A stretch of DNA of 55,797 nucleotides from Periweissella ghanensis (GTDB lineage Bacteria; Bacillota; Bacilli; Lactobacillales; Lactobacillaceae): contig NZ_CAKKNT010000011.1 in the NCBI RefSeq assembly GCF_918814755.1, positions 1-55,797 of the forward strand. The letters run 5' to 3'. Each line of letters begins with the position of its first letter. Within the stretch, counting starts at the first letter, position 1. The translations under genes and the position numbers were made by a program. A model generated the notes under the pieces. It made no database searches and was not told where the DNA came from. It worked only from the letters and a program-made list of their open reading frames with translations. Below are positions 1-7,529 of this stretch, piece by piece.

Positions 1-38
1 GGAGTGCTCGCTAATTTATTCACTTTTTTCAAAATAAA

Positions 39-82
39 AAAATTCCAGATGGAAATGATACTCATTTCCATCTGGAATTTTT
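39..82 (-). terminator. Bidirectional rho-independent terminator
   Basis: A near-perfect inverted repeat (AATTCCAGATGGAAATGA and its complement, about 18 bp stem, 2-3 nt loop) is flanked by an A-run on the left and a T-run on the right, so it can end transcription in both directions. It lies 60 bp past the stop of the reverse-strand aminopeptidase gene. Whatever lies left of the window may share it. Bases 1-38 show no feature. Confidence 0.85.
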
Positions 83-141
83 ATTTAAGAGGTAGTTATG
101 TCACAACCCCTTTTTATTATACTTGAGAGTAGTAGATGTTT

Positions 142-1377
142 TTAAGCCCAGTCACCATCACGGAAGACGGGAATAATTTGACCGTCATATGTGATACCGT
201 CAATATTCATATCAGCTGAACCAATCATGAAATCAACGTGCGTTTGTGATTGATTTTGACCAAGGGCTGTCCGAGCAGCTTCATCAAGGGTTGTTCCATT
301 TTTAACATTAAATGGATATGCTGCCCCTAATGCTAAGTGATCAGAAGCATTTTCATCAATTAAAGTATTGAAGAAGACGATGCCAGATTCAGAGATTGGT
401 GAGTGGAAAGGTACTAATGAAACTTCACCAAGTGAACGTGAACCAGCATCAGTATCGAGTAACTTAATTAAGGCATCTTCACCCTTAGAGGCATGTGCAT
501 CAACAACTTGACCATTTTCAAAAGTTAATTCGATATCTTCAATTAACACCCCAGCATATGAAAGAGGTTTAGTTGAAACCACTTTACCATGAATATTGTT
601 AAAGTCAGGTGAAGTGAAGACTTCTTCGGTTGGCATGTTAGCGACAAATAAGTTCCCTTGACGGTCAACTGAATCAGCTGCTTCCCAAACGTGGTCTTTG
701 GCTAAACCAACCGTGAAGTTAGTTAATTCACTAGAGTAGTGAAGTTCTTTAAAGTTTAAATCGTTAAGCCAAGTTGCTTTTTGTTTAAGGATTTTAATGT
801 GTTCATCCCAAACGGCAATCGCATCGTTATTGTCATCAATCCGGACTACTTTGAAAATTTCTTCCCATAAGCGATCAACGGCGGCTTGACCAGTTAATTC
901 AGGAAATACTTTTTCGGCCCACTTTTGACTAGAAGCAGCTACAACTAACCATGAAATATCATTATTCATCGTTGCTTGGCGAATGACACGTAAAGCTTTA
1001 CCACTTGCCGCTGTAAATTTAGCTACGCGTTCTTGATCTAAATCACCATATGCATCGGGATCACTTGAAATAAGGGAAATCCGTGAAGCGTTCTTAGCCA
1101 TTAATTCTTCCGCTTCAACCGTTAAGTAGTTTGGAATATTCACTAAACGTTCATCCGAAGTGTTTTCAAGGAAGGCGTGCCCAATGTGGCTGTCATTCCA
1201 TTTAACAATCACTTCGTTTGCGCCAGCAGCATAAGCCGCATCAACGATTTTACGGGCAAGGACAACGTTTTCGACATCCGCATATAAAATAATCGTTTGG
1301 TCTTTTTGGACGTTTACGCCGGTTTTTACAATAAGTTCGGCATATTTGTCGAGTTTTAGGTCAAAATTTGTGCTCAT
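142..1377 (-). CDS. pepS: M29 family metallo-aminopeptidase (PepS/AmpS type)
   Basis: A cytoplasmic aminopeptidase of 411 aa, the usual length of the M29 (AmpS/PepS/AmpT) family, which trims N-terminal residues from peptides using two divalent metal ions. Visible family blocks are NMPTEEVFTSPD near residue 250, SPISESGIVFFNTL with the following DENASDHLALGAAY, and THVDFMIGSADMNIDG near the C-terminus; these carry the Glu, His, Tyr and Asp ligands known from the family. The ATG is preceded by GGAGGATG on the reverse strand. It is transcribed alone, divergent from map, another peptide-processing gene. An extended -10 box (TGCTATAAT, reverse strand) lies 37 bp upstream. The peptidase role is secure; substrate range is inference. 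Confidence 0.93.
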   Translation of the reverse strand: MSTNFDLKLDKYAELIVKTGVNVQKDQTIILYADVENVVLARKIVDAAYAAGANEVIVKWNDSHIGHAFLENTSDERLVNIPNYLTVEAEELMAKNASRISLISSDPDAYGDLDQERVAKFTAASGKALRVIRQATMNNDISWLVVAASSQKWAEKVFPELTGQAAVDRLWEEIFKVVRIDDNNDAIAVWDEHIKILKQKATWLNDLNFKELHYSSELTNFTVGLAKDHVWEAADSVDRQGNLFVANMPTEEVFTSPDFNNIHGKVVSTKPLSYAGVLIEDIELTFENGQVVDAHASKGEDALIKLLDTDAGSRSLGEVSLVPFHSPISESGIVFFNTLIDENASDHLALGAAYPFNVKNGTTLDEAARTALGQNQSQTHVDFMIGSADMNIDGITYDGQIIPVFRDGDWA

Positions 1378-1413
1378 AGGTAAGCATCCTCCATTAAAAA
1401 TTAAAGTACGTTA

Positions 1414-1422
1414 ATTATAGCA
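1414..1422 (-). promoter_or_regulatory. Extended -10 promoter of the aminopeptidase gene
   Basis: The reverse strand reads TGCTATAAT, an extended -10 hexamer, 37-45 bp before the start codon. No good -35 is visible at 17 bp, which is usual for extended -10 promoters. Confidence 0.6.
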
Positions 1423-1510
1423 TGTTAATTACATGAGTAATGCATTAAATTTATTTAATTTTAAAAATTAAAATACTAGGATTCAGTCAAAAACGATTCA
1501 TCAAACCAAT

Positions 1511-1539
1511 AAGACAAAGTGTTTTGGTAATGCTATAAT
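1511..1539 (+). promoter_or_regulatory. Promoter of map
   Basis: An extended -10 TGCTATAAT (hexamer 1534-1539) sits 17 bp after AAGACA (1511-1516), a weak -35 with 4 of 6 consensus bases. It lies about 50 bp upstream of the map start codon. Confidence 0.65.
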
Positions 1540-1590
1540 AGTAAGGATTAGTAAGTAAATAACTAAATAAGATTTAGGAAAGGGATAGTT

Positions 1591-2376
1591 ATGATTAGTT
1601 TAAAATCAGCTCGTGAAATCGAAGCAATGAAAGCTTCTGGTGCAATTATTGCGGGCATGCACCAAGAATTAGCTAAAATTATTAAACCTGGCATGGAAAG
1701 CTGGGCGATTGAAGAATTTTGTCACAAATATATTGAGGAACATGGTGGGGTGGCTGCACAAATCGGCTTTGAAACTTATAAATATGCCACTTGTGTTTCA
1801 ATCAATGATTATGTATGTCATGCAATTCCTCGTAAAGGCGTCTTCTTAAAAGAAGGCGATATTGTTAAAGTTGACACGGTTGTTGAACTTGATGGAGCGT
1901 TTTCAGATTCATGTTGGACATTTGCCGTTGGTGAAGTTAGTCCTGAAGTGGCAGCTTTAATGGCCGCAACCAAGAAAGCCTTATACCTAGGAATTGATCA
2001 AGCCGTGATTGGTAATCGGATTGGTGATATTGGTGCCGCGATTGATGGTTACTTAAGTGAAAATGGTTACGGTAATGTGCGTGAATACATTGGTCATGGG
2101 ATTGGACCAACGATGCACGAAGAACCATCAGTACCACACTTTGGAAATGCTGGCCGTGGTTTGCGCTTAAAAGAAGGGATGACCATTACAATTGAACCGA
2201 TGGTAACCCTTGGTGGGTGGCAAACCCGCATTGTGGCTGAAGAATCAGATTGGGACGCCGCTAAAACAGCTGATGGCTCATGGTGTGCCCAATACGAACA
2301 CACCTTAGCAATTACCAAAGAAGGTCCCAAGATTTTAACATCCCAAGATGCTGAAATGGATGCCAAATACCTATAA
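1591..2376 (+). CDS. map: Methionine aminopeptidase, type I
   Basis: Removes the initiator methionine from nascent proteins; an essential cytoplasmic metalloenzyme. The 261-aa protein shows the pita-bread fold signatures: VDTVVELDGAFSDSCW with two Asp ligands near residues 97 and 108, GHGIGPTMHEEP with the His ligand, TIEPM with a Glu ligand, and the C-terminal EHTLAITKEG with the last Glu. It is slightly longer than the E. coli enzyme (264 aa there counts differently in the N-terminus) but has no N-terminal zinc-finger extension, as expected for bacteria. ATG 1591 follows AAAGGGATAG. It appears monocistronic, with a weak hairpin after it. Confidence 0.96.
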   Translation: MISLKSAREIEAMKASGAIIAGMHQELAKIIKPGMESWAIEEFCHKYIEEHGGVAAQIGFETYKYATCVSINDYVCHAIPRKGVFLKEGDIVKVDTVVELDGAFSDSCWTFAVGEVSPEVAALMAATKKALYLGIDQAVIGNRIGDIGAAIDGYLSENGYGNVREYIGHGIGPTMHEEPSVPHFGNAGRGLRLKEGMTITIEPMVTLGGWQTRIVAEESDWDAAKTADGSWCAQYEHTLAITKEGPKILTSQDAEMDAKYL

Positions 2377-2386
2377 TAATTAATGA

Positions 2387-2421
2387 CAGAGCCGACTTGT
2401 AAAATGAGCCGACTCTGTTTT
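2387..2421 (+). terminator. Imperfect terminator after map
   Basis: CAGAGCCGACT and AGCCGACTCTG form an 11-bp arm hairpin with two A-C mismatches, followed by TTTTAATT. The stem reads better on the opposite strand (G-T pairs), so strength in the + direction is uncertain. Confidence 0.5.
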
Positions 2422-2503
2422 AATTAGGTAGATTTGAGTGTGTCCGATAATGAAATTTGTTACAATATAATTAGTAAAAATTATTAATGACGAGGTGACG
2501 AAG

Positions 2504-3505
2504 ATGGTTTTAAAAGTTGGAACAATTGGTACCAGTTGGATTACTGAACAATTTATTGAAGCGTTTTTAGCTAATAGTGCTTACGATTTAGGTGCAATTT
2601 ACACGCGCGATGCTCGTAAAGCAGCCGTAATTAATGAAAAATTTGCAACTAAGGCCCCCGCATTTACGGATTTAGATGCTTTTTTTGCAAGTGATATTGA
2701 TGTTGTGTACATTGCATCACCAAATGCTTTACACTACCGGCAAATTTTGCAAGCAATTGAAAACGATAAACACGTGATTGTTGAAAAGCCAGCCGTAATT
2801 ACGCCAACCCAATTTGAAATGGTATATTCAAAGCTACGTGAGCATCCTAATGTCCGCTTTTTTGAGGCTGCTCGTCATATTCACCAACCAAATTTCAAAA
2901 AGATTGCTGAACAAATTAACAAGATGGAAAAAATTCAAGGGGCAACCTTTGTATATAATAAATATTCATCTCGTTTTGATGACTTCCTGGCAGGCAAGAA
3001 TCCTAATGTCTTTAATCCCGAATTTGCTGGTGGGGCAATTGAAGATTTAGGTGTTTACCCAATTTATGCCGCGTTAGCATTATTTGGCTTACCACAAGAT
3101 AGCCAATATTTTGCGACAAAACTAGCCAATGGGGCTGATGGTCGCGGAACAGCGATTTTACGTTATGCCTATTTTGATGTGACGTTAATTTTTGGTAAGA
3201 ATTCCAACTCTTACTTAGCCTCAGAAATTTATGGTTTAGAAGATTCAATTGTGATTGATAGCATCGCTGAATTAACGAGTGTCCTTTATCACCGTAATCC
3301 GACCGAAGCTGAACAAATTGCTGATTTACCACATGAAAATCCAATGTCAGCAGAAGTAACGGTTTTTGCAGAAATTATTAATAATTTCACCGAACATCAG
3401 CAAGAATACCAAGATTTATTAATGCTTAGTCAACGCGTTAATAACACGATTTACCACTTACGCCAAACGGCTGCTTTATCTTTCCCCGCAGATCTGGAAA
3501 AATAA
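2504..3505 (+). CDS. Gfo/Idh/MocA family NAD(P)-dependent oxidoreductase
   Basis: Protein of 333 aa with an N-terminal Rossmann fold (VGTIGTSWITEQFIEAF), the family EKP motif (VIVEKPAVITP) near residue 97 that holds the catalytic Lys, and the C-terminal alpha/beta dehydrogenase domain with GGAIEDLGVYPIYAA. Members oxidise or reduce sugars and related polyols or dihydrodiols; the substrate cannot be read from sequence. I start at ATG 2504 rather than the in-frame GTG 2495, because that GTG is part of the AGGTG ribosome binding site placed 6 bp before the ATG. A -10 box TATAAT is at 2466-2471. The DEAD-box helicase gene follows after 27 bp and is probably co-transcribed. Confidence 0.88.
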   Translation: MVLKVGTIGTSWITEQFIEAFLANSAYDLGAIYTRDARKAAVINEKFATKAPAFTDLDAFFASDIDVVYIASPNALHYRQILQAIENDKHVIVEKPAVITPTQFEMVYSKLREHPNVRFFEAARHIHQPNFKKIAEQINKMEKIQGATFVYNKYSSRFDDFLAGKNPNVFNPEFAGGAIEDLGVYPIYAALALFGLPQDSQYFATKLANGADGRGTAILRYAYFDVTLIFGKNSNSYLASEIYGLEDSIVIDSIAELTSVLYHRNPTEAEQIADLPHENPMSAEVTVFAEIINNFTEHQQEYQDLLMLSQRVNNTIYHLRQTAALSFPADLEK

Positions 3506-3532
3506 AGTTTCAAATTAGAAATGAGATAAAAT

Positions 3533-4876
3533 ATGTTACAAATTCTACAAGATCACTTTAATACTAAAGGGTTCACTGCACAAACACCAATTCAACAGGC
3601 CGTCTGGGAACCTTTAGTCCAAGGTGCATCAATTATTGGTTTGTCACCAACCGGTTCGGGTAAGACGATTGCCTTTACCTTACCACTGTTAGCGAACGTT
3701 GTTCCTAAAGATGGTACGCAAATTTTAATTTTATCACCATCCCAAGAATTAGCGATGCAAACCACCCAAGTTGTCCGTGAATGGGCTGCATTACTTGATT
3801 TAAGTGTCGCATCAATCACTGGGGGCGCCAATGTGAAGCGCCAAATGGAAAAGTTAAAAACAAATCCTGAAATCGTCGTTGGTACACCAGGGCGGGTTTT
3901 AAACTTATTAGCAGACCGTAAGTTGAAATTACACAATTTACAAACGATGATTATTGATGAAGCTGATGAATTACTTACGGATGAAACTTTACGTGATATC
4001 CAAGATATTGAACATTACACAAGTTCGGATGTTCAATTTGGCTTTTTCTCAGCAACAGATAAACCAGTGTTTGATAAGTTAGGCGATTTATTTGGGATTG
4101 ATGTTAAAACAATTGATGTCCGGGATATTGATAATACGCAAGGGGTCGTGCGACACGGGCTCATGATGGCTAACAATTCCCAAAAAGTGGCGATGTTAAA
4201 ACGTTTTAGTCACATTAAAGGGTTTAAAGCCTTGATTTTCTTTAACCAATTACCTAATTTGAAATATGCAGCCAATAATTTAAAGCATGAACATGTTAAT
4301 ATTGCGGTCCTTGGTGGAACTCAACGTGGTACTGATCGTGCGGATGCCTTGCGATTATTCCGCCAAGGAAAAGTTCAATACTTATTAACGACAGATGTCA
4401 TGGCCCGTGGTTTGGATATTGCCGATTTACCAGCTGTGATTAACTACGATTTACCAAGCAGTGCTTTAACATATACACACCGGGTTGGTCGAACTGGTCG
4501 GATGGGTAAAGAAGGTACGGTGGTTAACTTCGGTAATGATCATGATTTACGGAAGTTAAAACAATTAGTTGGTAAAAACTTTGATTTACAAGCTATGTAT
4601 TTTGCTAATAATAAATTAGTTGATCAAAAACCAATGATGACAGGTAGTCAACAATCTGGAGCACAAACAAGCACCCGGATTAACGTTGATAACAAACCAA
4701 GTACGGCTAAAGCACCGCGGATTAAGGTTCCTAGCGGTGTCCAAGCTAATAACGAAGCCAACGGCGTGCCAGCACCGGCGCAATTATCTAAAAAAGAACA
4801 AATTGCAGCTAAAAAGAAGGCGCGTTCTCGTAAAGGTTCGCAAAAAAATAAAGGCATGCGGCGTAAAAAAGACTAA
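3533..4876 (+). CDS. DEAD-box ATP-dependent RNA helicase
   Basis: A 447-aa helicase that remodels RNA duplexes or ribonucleoproteins using ATP, probably in ribosome assembly or RNA decay. Motifs in order: Q-motif region TPIQQAVW (about 18-25), Walker A SPTGSGKT (about 38-45), TPGRVLN, DEAD box IIDEADELL (about 140), SAT motif FFSATD (about 172), then RecA2 motifs TTDVMARGLD and HRVGRTGRMG (about 315). The last 90 residues are low-complexity and lysine/arginine rich, a likely RNA-binding tail. It resembles the shorter B. subtilis YfmL/CshC-type helicases more than CshA, but I do not assign a symbol. The start has only a weak GAGAT-type binding site. Confidence 0.93.
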   Translation: MLQILQDHFNTKGFTAQTPIQQAVWEPLVQGASIIGLSPTGSGKTIAFTLPLLANVVPKDGTQILILSPSQELAMQTTQVVREWAALLDLSVASITGGANVKRQMEKLKTNPEIVVGTPGRVLNLLADRKLKLHNLQTMIIDEADELLTDETLRDIQDIEHYTSSDVQFGFFSATDKPVFDKLGDLFGIDVKTIDVRDIDNTQGVVRHGLMMANNSQKVAMLKRFSHIKGFKALIFFNQLPNLKYAANNLKHEHVNIAVLGGTQRGTDRADALRLFRQGKVQYLLTTDVMARGLDIADLPAVINYDLPSSALTYTHRVGRTGRMGKEGTVVNFGNDHDLRKLKQLVGKNFDLQAMYFANNKLVDQKPMMTGSQQSGAQTSTRINVDNKPSTAKAPRIKVPSGVQANNEANGVPAPAQLSKKEQIAAKKKARSRKGSQKNKGMRRKKD

Positions 4877-4884
4877 ATGCGTCT

Positions 4885-4919
4885 AAAAAATTCCTACATA
4901 TAGTAGGAATTTTTTTTTT
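4885..4919 (+). terminator. Terminator after the DEAD-box helicase
   Basis: AAAAATTCCTA and TAGGAATTTTT form a stem with a short loop, followed by a run of ten T. Placed 10-40 bp after the helicase stop codon. Confidence 0.9.
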
Positions 4920-4942
4920 GCTTAAATATGGTCGTAAAATTG

Positions 4943-4951
4943 TGCTATAAT
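4943..4951 (+). promoter_or_regulatory. Extended -10 promoter of tRNA-Arg and the gtrA-like gene
   Basis: TGCTATAAT, an extended -10, ends 17 bp before the first base of the tRNA. No clear -35 can be placed because the region upstream is the T-run of the preceding terminator. Confidence 0.65.
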
Positions 4952-4968
4952 ATCTCGGTTAGTCTATT

Positions 4969-5041
4969 GACCCTATAGTTTAACTGGATAAAACGACTGC
5001 CTCCTAAGCGGTTGCTCCCAGTTCGAGTCTGGGTGGGGTCA
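4969..5041 (+). tRNA. tRNA-Arg (anticodon CCT)
   Basis: A 73-nt cloverleaf folds fully: acceptor GACCCTA/TGGGGTC, D stem GTTT/AAAC, anticodon stem ACTGC/GCGGT with loop CTCCTAA (anticodon CCT, reads AGG), T arm CCCAG-TTCGAGT-CTGGG, discriminator A at 5041. The CCA end is not encoded. AGG is a rare Arg codon in such genomes. A GtrA-type gene follows after 30 bp with no terminator in between, so the two may share a transcript. Confidence 0.95.
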
Positions 5042-5071
5042 TTTAGTTGCAATTAAGAAGGTGGTTTTAGC

Positions 5072-5488
5072 GTGCAAGCAATCAAATTAATTATTAATAA
5101 GTATTCATCACAGCTACTGTACTTAGTTTTTGGGGTCTTAACAACCATCGTAAATATTGCAGTATTTGGTTTAGGGATTAAAGTCGGCATAAGCACAACG
5201 GTTAGTAATGTTTTAGCCTGGTTTTTATCAGTGTTAGTCGCATATTTGACGAACCGCGTGTGGGTTTTTGGTTCGCAAGCCACCGAAATTAGTGAAAAAA
5301 TTCGGGAAGTAGTGACATTTTTTTACTATCGTGGCCTCACGTTAATTCTTGATTTGGCAATTATTTTTGTCGGAGTTAACTTATTACACGGGCAACCAAT
5401 TATTTGGAAAATTATTGATAATGTCGTTGTGATAATTTTGAATTACGTTTTAAGTAAGGTGTTTATTTTTAAAAGTAATAAAATGTAA
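5072..5488 (+). CDS. GtrA-like membrane protein (putative polyprenyl-linked glycan flippase subunit)
   Basis: Small integral membrane protein of 138 aa with four hydrophobic segments (roughly 12-32, 36-58, 75-97, 108-132) and the GtrA/DPMS-type pattern YLVFGVLTTIVNIAVFG at the N-terminus and FLSVLVAYLTNRVWVF in the middle. Family members take part in transfer or flipping of undecaprenyl-linked sugars for cell-wall glycosylation. The start is GTG 5072 with a strong AGAAGGTGG site 8 bp upstream. It stands alone between two tRNA genes, without a glycosyltransferase partner next to it, so its pathway is not shown by context. Confidence 0.85.
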   Translation: MQAIKLIINKYSSQLLYLVFGVLTTIVNIAVFGLGIKVGISTTVSNVLAWFLSVLVAYLTNRVWVFGSQATEISEKIREVVTFFYYRGLTLILDLAIIFVGVNLLHGQPIIWKIIDNVVVIILNYVLSKVFIFKSNKM

Positions 5489-5553
5489 TGTTGGTATAAA
5501 AAATATTATTGATTTATAACTTAAAAAGAATTAAAATGGACAATGTTATTTAT

Positions 5554-5626
5554 TGCGCATTCGCCAAGGTGGTAAGGCAGTGGACTCTGAATCCATAATG
5601 CACTGGTTCGAATCCAGTATGCGCAA
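5554..5626 (+). tRNA. tRNA-Gln (anticodon CTG)
   Basis: A 73-nt cloverleaf: acceptor TGCGCAT/ATGCGCA, the TCGCCAAG start typical of tRNA-Gln, D arm GCC/GGC, anticodon stem GTGGA/TCCAT with loop CTCTGAA (anticodon CTG, reads CAG), T arm ACTGG-TTCGAAT-CCAGT, discriminator A, no encoded CCA. In these bacteria Gln-tRNA is made by mischarging with Glu and amidation by GatCAB, which is encoded 1.6 kb downstream. Confidence 0.95.
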
Positions 5627-5656
5627 TTTAAGAAGTTGCTCGCTTTTAATTTAGCT

Positions 5657-5686
5657 AGAGGGTCGTGTTACAGGGCCTTCTTTTTC
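5657..5686 (+). terminator. Terminator after tRNA-Gln
   Basis: AGAGGGTC pairs with GGCCTTCT (8 bp with two G-T pairs, 8-nt loop), followed by TTTTT. Placed 30 bp after the tRNA. Confidence 0.75.
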
Positions 5687-5748
5687 ATTTAAAGTCCACT
5701 TAATATTTAACTTTCATAATAATTAAAGTGAATTATAATCGCTTTAAT

Positions 5749-5776
5749 TTGTATGCAATTATAATTGTTGTATAAT
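5749..5776 (+). promoter_or_regulatory. Promoter of the 57-aa protein gene, with long leader
   Basis: TTGTAT (5749-5754) and a perfect TATAAT (5771-5776) are 16 bp apart. The start codon is at 5941, so the transcript would carry a leader of about 155 nt. Within it ACGTAAA (about 5880) and TTTACGT (about 5904) can pair just ahead of the ribosome binding site. Confidence 0.6.
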
Positions 5777-5940
5777 GGTTTTAGGGATAAAGACTAGGAT
5801 GAATTAGCTAATAATTATTTGTTGGAAACGTGAAAGTAAAATAGCCGAATTGATGGGTTAATACTGTTAAATGATATCGACGTAAAAAATTTGGGGAATT
5901 TAGCTTTACGTTAATTAATTTTTTGAAAGGGGAATTAACC

Positions 5941-6114
5941 GTGAAATCAGGAATTAAAGTTTTTAGTGGTAAATATTTAGAAGAATTAATTGCCGAATTA
6001 GATCAATGGCTGGAAAAGAATAACGCCTCATTATTTGGTCAAGGTGCAATCAAACAACGGCGGTTAGCTGATGAAACGTATGAAATAACGTTAAAATATG
6101 TGCTAAATAATTAA
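5941..6114 (+). CDS. Small conserved-looking protein, 57 aa
   Basis: I do not firmly recognise this protein. It begins MKSGIKVFSGKYLEEL, has one amphipathic helix (residues 10-25), and ends in a beta-like strand TYEITLKYVL. The IKVF(S/D)G opening and length resemble the small Cse60-type family seen in Bacilli and their phages; that is a weak resemblance from memory. GTG 5941 is chosen because GAAAGGGG lies 8 bp upstream; the alternative TTG 5923 would put that site inside the gene. The reading frame, good binding site and own promoter support a real gene. It sits between tRNA-Gln and hup; function unknown. Confidence 0.6.
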   Translation: MKSGIKVFSGKYLEELIAELDQWLEKNNASLFGQGAIKQRRLADETYEITLKYVLNN

Positions 6115-6268
6115 ATTAATGAAACTATTGTCAGATTATTATCAAATTTATTTGACTATCGACATTGTTTCGTCTATTCTTTTGATTAGCGATTGTTTGT
6201 ATGCTACGAAAAAGCAATTCTTTTGTGGTAAAAGTGGCATTATAACAACGTTTGTGCTAATATTTTAT

Positions 6269-6286
6269 GTACTGAAGGATCAGTAC
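6269..6286 (+). promoter_or_regulatory. Perfect inverted repeat upstream of hup
   Basis: GTACTGA and TCAGTAC form a perfect 7-bp inverted repeat with a 4-nt loop, ending 16 bp before the GAGGAG binding site of hup. It could be an operator or a 5' leader hairpin; it has no T-run and is not a terminator. Confidence 0.45.
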
Positions 6287-6315
6287 AAAATTTTATATAA
6301 ATGAGGAGTCTCCAC

Positions 6316-6591
6316 ATGGCTAACAAACAAGATTTAATTGACCAAGTCGCATCTACAACTGGTTTGACTAAGAAAGATTCTGCTGCTGCAGTAGAAGCTG
6401 TATTTAGCTCAATTCAAGATTTATTGGCAAAGGGTGAAAAAGTTCAATTGATTGGCTTTGGTAACTTCGAAGTTCGTGAACGCGCTGCCCGTAAGGGACG
6501 TAACCCACAAACTGGAGCAGAAATTGAAATTGCTGCTTCTGTTGTGCCTGCATTCAAACCTGGTAAAGCCTTGAAGGATGCTGTTAAGTAA
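6316..6591 (+). CDS. hup: DNA-binding protein HU
   Basis: The main nucleoid-compacting protein, a 91-aa homodimer that binds and bends DNA non-specifically. The sequence is textbook [19 protein letters not shown], the helix with [28 protein letters not shown] for the beta-arm, and the C-terminal [13 protein letters not shown]. The correct start is ATG 6316, with GAGGAG at 6303-6308; an in-frame ATG at 6301 overlaps that site. Codon use is highly biased (TCT, GGT, CGT), as expected for an abundant protein. Between stop and terminator a 26-nt hairpin (6624-6649) adds a structured 3' end. Confidence 0.97.
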   Translation: MANKQDLIDQVASTTGLTKKDSAAAVEAVFSSIQDLLAKGEKVQLIGFGNFEVRERAARKGRNPQTGAEIEIAASVVPAFKPGKALKDAVK

Positions 6592-6623
6592 GCTTAACGA
6601 CACATTTAATAAAGCAAGCTAAG

Positions 6624-6649
6624 GTACACCATTGATTTGCAATGTGTAC
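6624..6649 (+). other. Hairpin in the hup 3' untranslated region
   Basis: GTACAC-CATTG and CAATG-TGTAC pair around an ATTTG loop with a single bulged C. It precedes the real terminator by a few bases and lacks a T-run. It may stabilise the hup mRNA. Confidence 0.5.
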
Positions 6650-6652
6650 TAA

Positions 6653-6692
6653 TAAAAAAACGAGAGAAAAGTAACTTTTCTCTCGTTTTTTT
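6653..6692 (+). terminator. Bidirectional terminator between hup and the convergent gene
   Basis: A-run, CGAGAGAAAAG, TAA loop, CTTTTCTCTCG, T-run: a perfect 11-bp stem able to serve hup (+) and the reverse-strand gene ending at 6704. Confidence 0.92.
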
Positions 6693-6703
6693 ATTGCGCA
6701 ACC

Positions 6704-7066
6704 TTACAAGAAGATATCTTTTTGCGCTAAGTTGGTTAAACACTCGGTAAGATAGGCTGCATCATGTTCCGGATAAATGGGCGTTGTTAATGGAGAAGCA
6801 GGTAGGCCTATATACGCCGGAGCGGTTTGACCGCGATAATCAGGTGCTGACCAACGTAAATCTGGTTTATACCCCCGACGTTGCATTTCTTGCATTACCA
6901 ATTGATGGTATTGAAATAACTTATAAGGTGAGTGCTCAAAGACGTAATTAACGGTTTGATGTGGCCGACCCCAACCGCGACCACGAAGGGCACAACATTC
7001 ACGATGTTGGCCGAGTAATTGTTGGCGGGGAAGGCTGGTTAATAAATCTTGATGCCATAAACGCAT
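6704..7066 (-). CDS. Pyrimidine-dimer glycosylase / endonuclease V-like protein (TIGR02328 type)
   Basis: A 120-aa protein that starts MRLWHQDLLTSLPRQQLLGQ followed by HRECCALRGRGWGR, the hallmark of the TIGR02328 group within the T4 endonuclease V-related family (Pyr_excise). Phage T4 endonuclease V excises UV-induced pyrimidine dimers; whether the short Firmicutes proteins do so is not established to my knowledge. The later block YVFEHSPYKLFQYHQLVMQE and the following RRGYKPD are also typical. The start ATG has GGAGGT upstream on the reverse strand. It is a single gene converging on hup and sharing its terminator. Confidence 0.8.
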   Translation of the reverse strand: MRLWHQDLLTSLPRQQLLGQHRECCALRGRGWGRPHQTVNYVFEHSPYKLFQYHQLVMQEMQRRGYKPDLRWSAPDYRGQTAPAYIGLPASPLTTPIYPEHDAAYLTECLTNLAQKDIFL

Positions 7067-7214
7067 ATTTAGACCTCCAATGGATAATTTGCTTGGTGTA
7101 ATTGATTTAATTAATTATATGCCAAAAATGGAATTCGTTTAATAATTTTGTGATTAAGGTTGTTAATCTATGATAAAATTAACCAATGTAAAATATTTAG
7201 GATAGGTGAAAATC

Positions 7215-7529
7215 ATGGCAGAAACAGAATTGACACGTGAAGAAGTCCGTCACGTGGCGGGCTTAGCAATGCTTGAATTTAATGATCAAGAACTTGATTA
7301 CTTTAAAGAACAACTTGATGACATTATGAATTTAATTGACATCTTAAACGAAGTTGATACAACTGATGTCCCTGCTACTTTTACTGTTACTGAGAACCGT
7401 AATGTTCTTCGGGCAGATGAAGGCATCAATGCAGAACAAAAAGCTGAATTATTGGCGCGCGCACCCGAAAGTGAAAATGGCTTAATTAAGGTTCCCGCAA
7501 TTATTAATGAAAGTGCAGGTGCTAAATAA
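7215..7529 (+). CDS. gatC: Asp/Glu-tRNA amidotransferase subunit C
   Basis: The 104-aa C subunit wraps around and stabilises the GatA-GatB complex that converts Glu-tRNA(Gln) to Gln-tRNA(Gln) (and Asp-tRNA(Asn) to Asn-tRNA(Asn)). It shows the typical [17 protein letters not shown] start and the [12 protein letters not shown] motif with the conserved acidic-Val-Pro segment. The start ATG 7215 is preferred over an in-frame GTG 7206 that lies in the AGGATAGGTG binding region. Its stop overlaps the gatA start (TAATG). An extended -10-like TGATAAAAT is at 7171-7179. Confidence 0.96.
   Translation: MAETELTREEVRHVAGLAMLEFNDQELDYFKEQLDDIMNLIDILNEVDTTDVPATFTVTENRNVLRADEGINAEQKAELLARAPESENGLIKVPAIINESAGAK

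Noticed and set aside
2495-2503. GTG start for the Gfo/Idh/MocA oxidoreductase
   Set aside because: The GTG is part of the AGGTG ribosome binding site of the ATG at 2504, and the Rossmann start fits the shorter form.
6119-6304. A 61-codon frame between the 57-aa gene and hup
   Set aside because: It has no ribosome binding site, very AT-rich codons, and covers the promoter region and hairpin of hup; its stop overlaps the hup binding site.
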